From positions 26,802,650 to 26,866,649 of the forward strand of contig NC_134026.1 in NCBI RefSeq assembly GCF_964204645.1: 64,000 nt of DNA, read 5' to 3'. This DNA is from Tubulanus polymorphus. Lineage: Eukaryota > Nemertea > Palaeonemertea > Tubulaniformes > Tubulanidae. Below, in pieces: positions 63,928 through 64,000 of the stretch. Both the position numbers and the translations under genes were made by a program. Every line of letters begins with the position of its first letter. The first letter of the stretch is position 1. The notes under the pieces were generated by a model. It was given only the letters and a program-made list of their open reading frames with translations. It searched no databases and had not been told where the DNA came from.

Positions 63928-64000
63928 CCTAAGTATTACGCTCGATGCGTGTGTATATATTATATTATATTCCAAAATTCAGGACAAAAACGTTAAAAGC
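63928..64000 (+). other. Start of the SoxC 3' UTR
   Basis: The sequence after the TAA (63925-63927) is AT-rich. No AATAAA occurs before the window ends, so the transcript continues past the edge. Confidence 0.6.

Overview
The window is animal nuclear DNA. It is AT-rich, with GT-AG introns of mostly 60-900 bp, strong 3' splice sites, Kozak-type starts and AATAAA signals. The set of genes (profilin, exportin-2/CSE1L, OST4, SoxC) is bilaterian. The C-terminus of the SoxC protein (ending in a Ser-Leu-Gly-Ser-Leu-Ile type tail) and the general architecture suggest an invertebrate, possibly a spiralian, but the phylum cannot be fixed from this sequence alone.

Layout. The left 10.7 kb is gene-dense. 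A small palindromic transposon-like element (293-514) lies downstream of an intronless profilin gene on the minus strand (1046-1438). Profilin stands head to head with the importin-alpha export receptor gene CSE1L/XPO2 on the plus strand, and about 150-250 bp between them holds a full TGACGTCA site. CSE1L is complete: 24 coding exons (2583-8024) keep frame throughout and give 968 residues. Converging on it from the minus strand is a 36-residue gene for OST4, the smallest oligosaccharyltransferase subunit (9484-9594). The single intron inferred for OST4 contains a 547-bp fold-back element with two 249-bp arms.

From about 10.7 kb to 62.5 kb there is no gene I can name. The stretch is mostly AT-rich, with scattered islands of more complex, CpG-containing sequence, several short perfect hairpins, a 31-bp tandem duplication and a pair of diverged duplicate non-coding blocks (12870-13030 and 14169-14368). 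One candidate gene was assembled by eye on the minus strand (22588-20149): three phase-compatible exons that would encode a 177-residue secreted protein with eight cysteines after the signal peptide. It is a prediction, not a recognised family.

At the right edge is an intronless SoxC (Sox4/11 group) HMG-box gene (62752-63927) with a well-defined core promoter (CCAAT boxes, CACGTG, TATATAAG). A 16-codon upstream ORF has its stop codon overlapping the SoxC start (TAATG). The large gene-poor region upstream is most simply read as the regulatory domain of this developmental transcription factor. The other genes are housekeeping genes: actin dynamics, nuclear transport and N-glycosylation.
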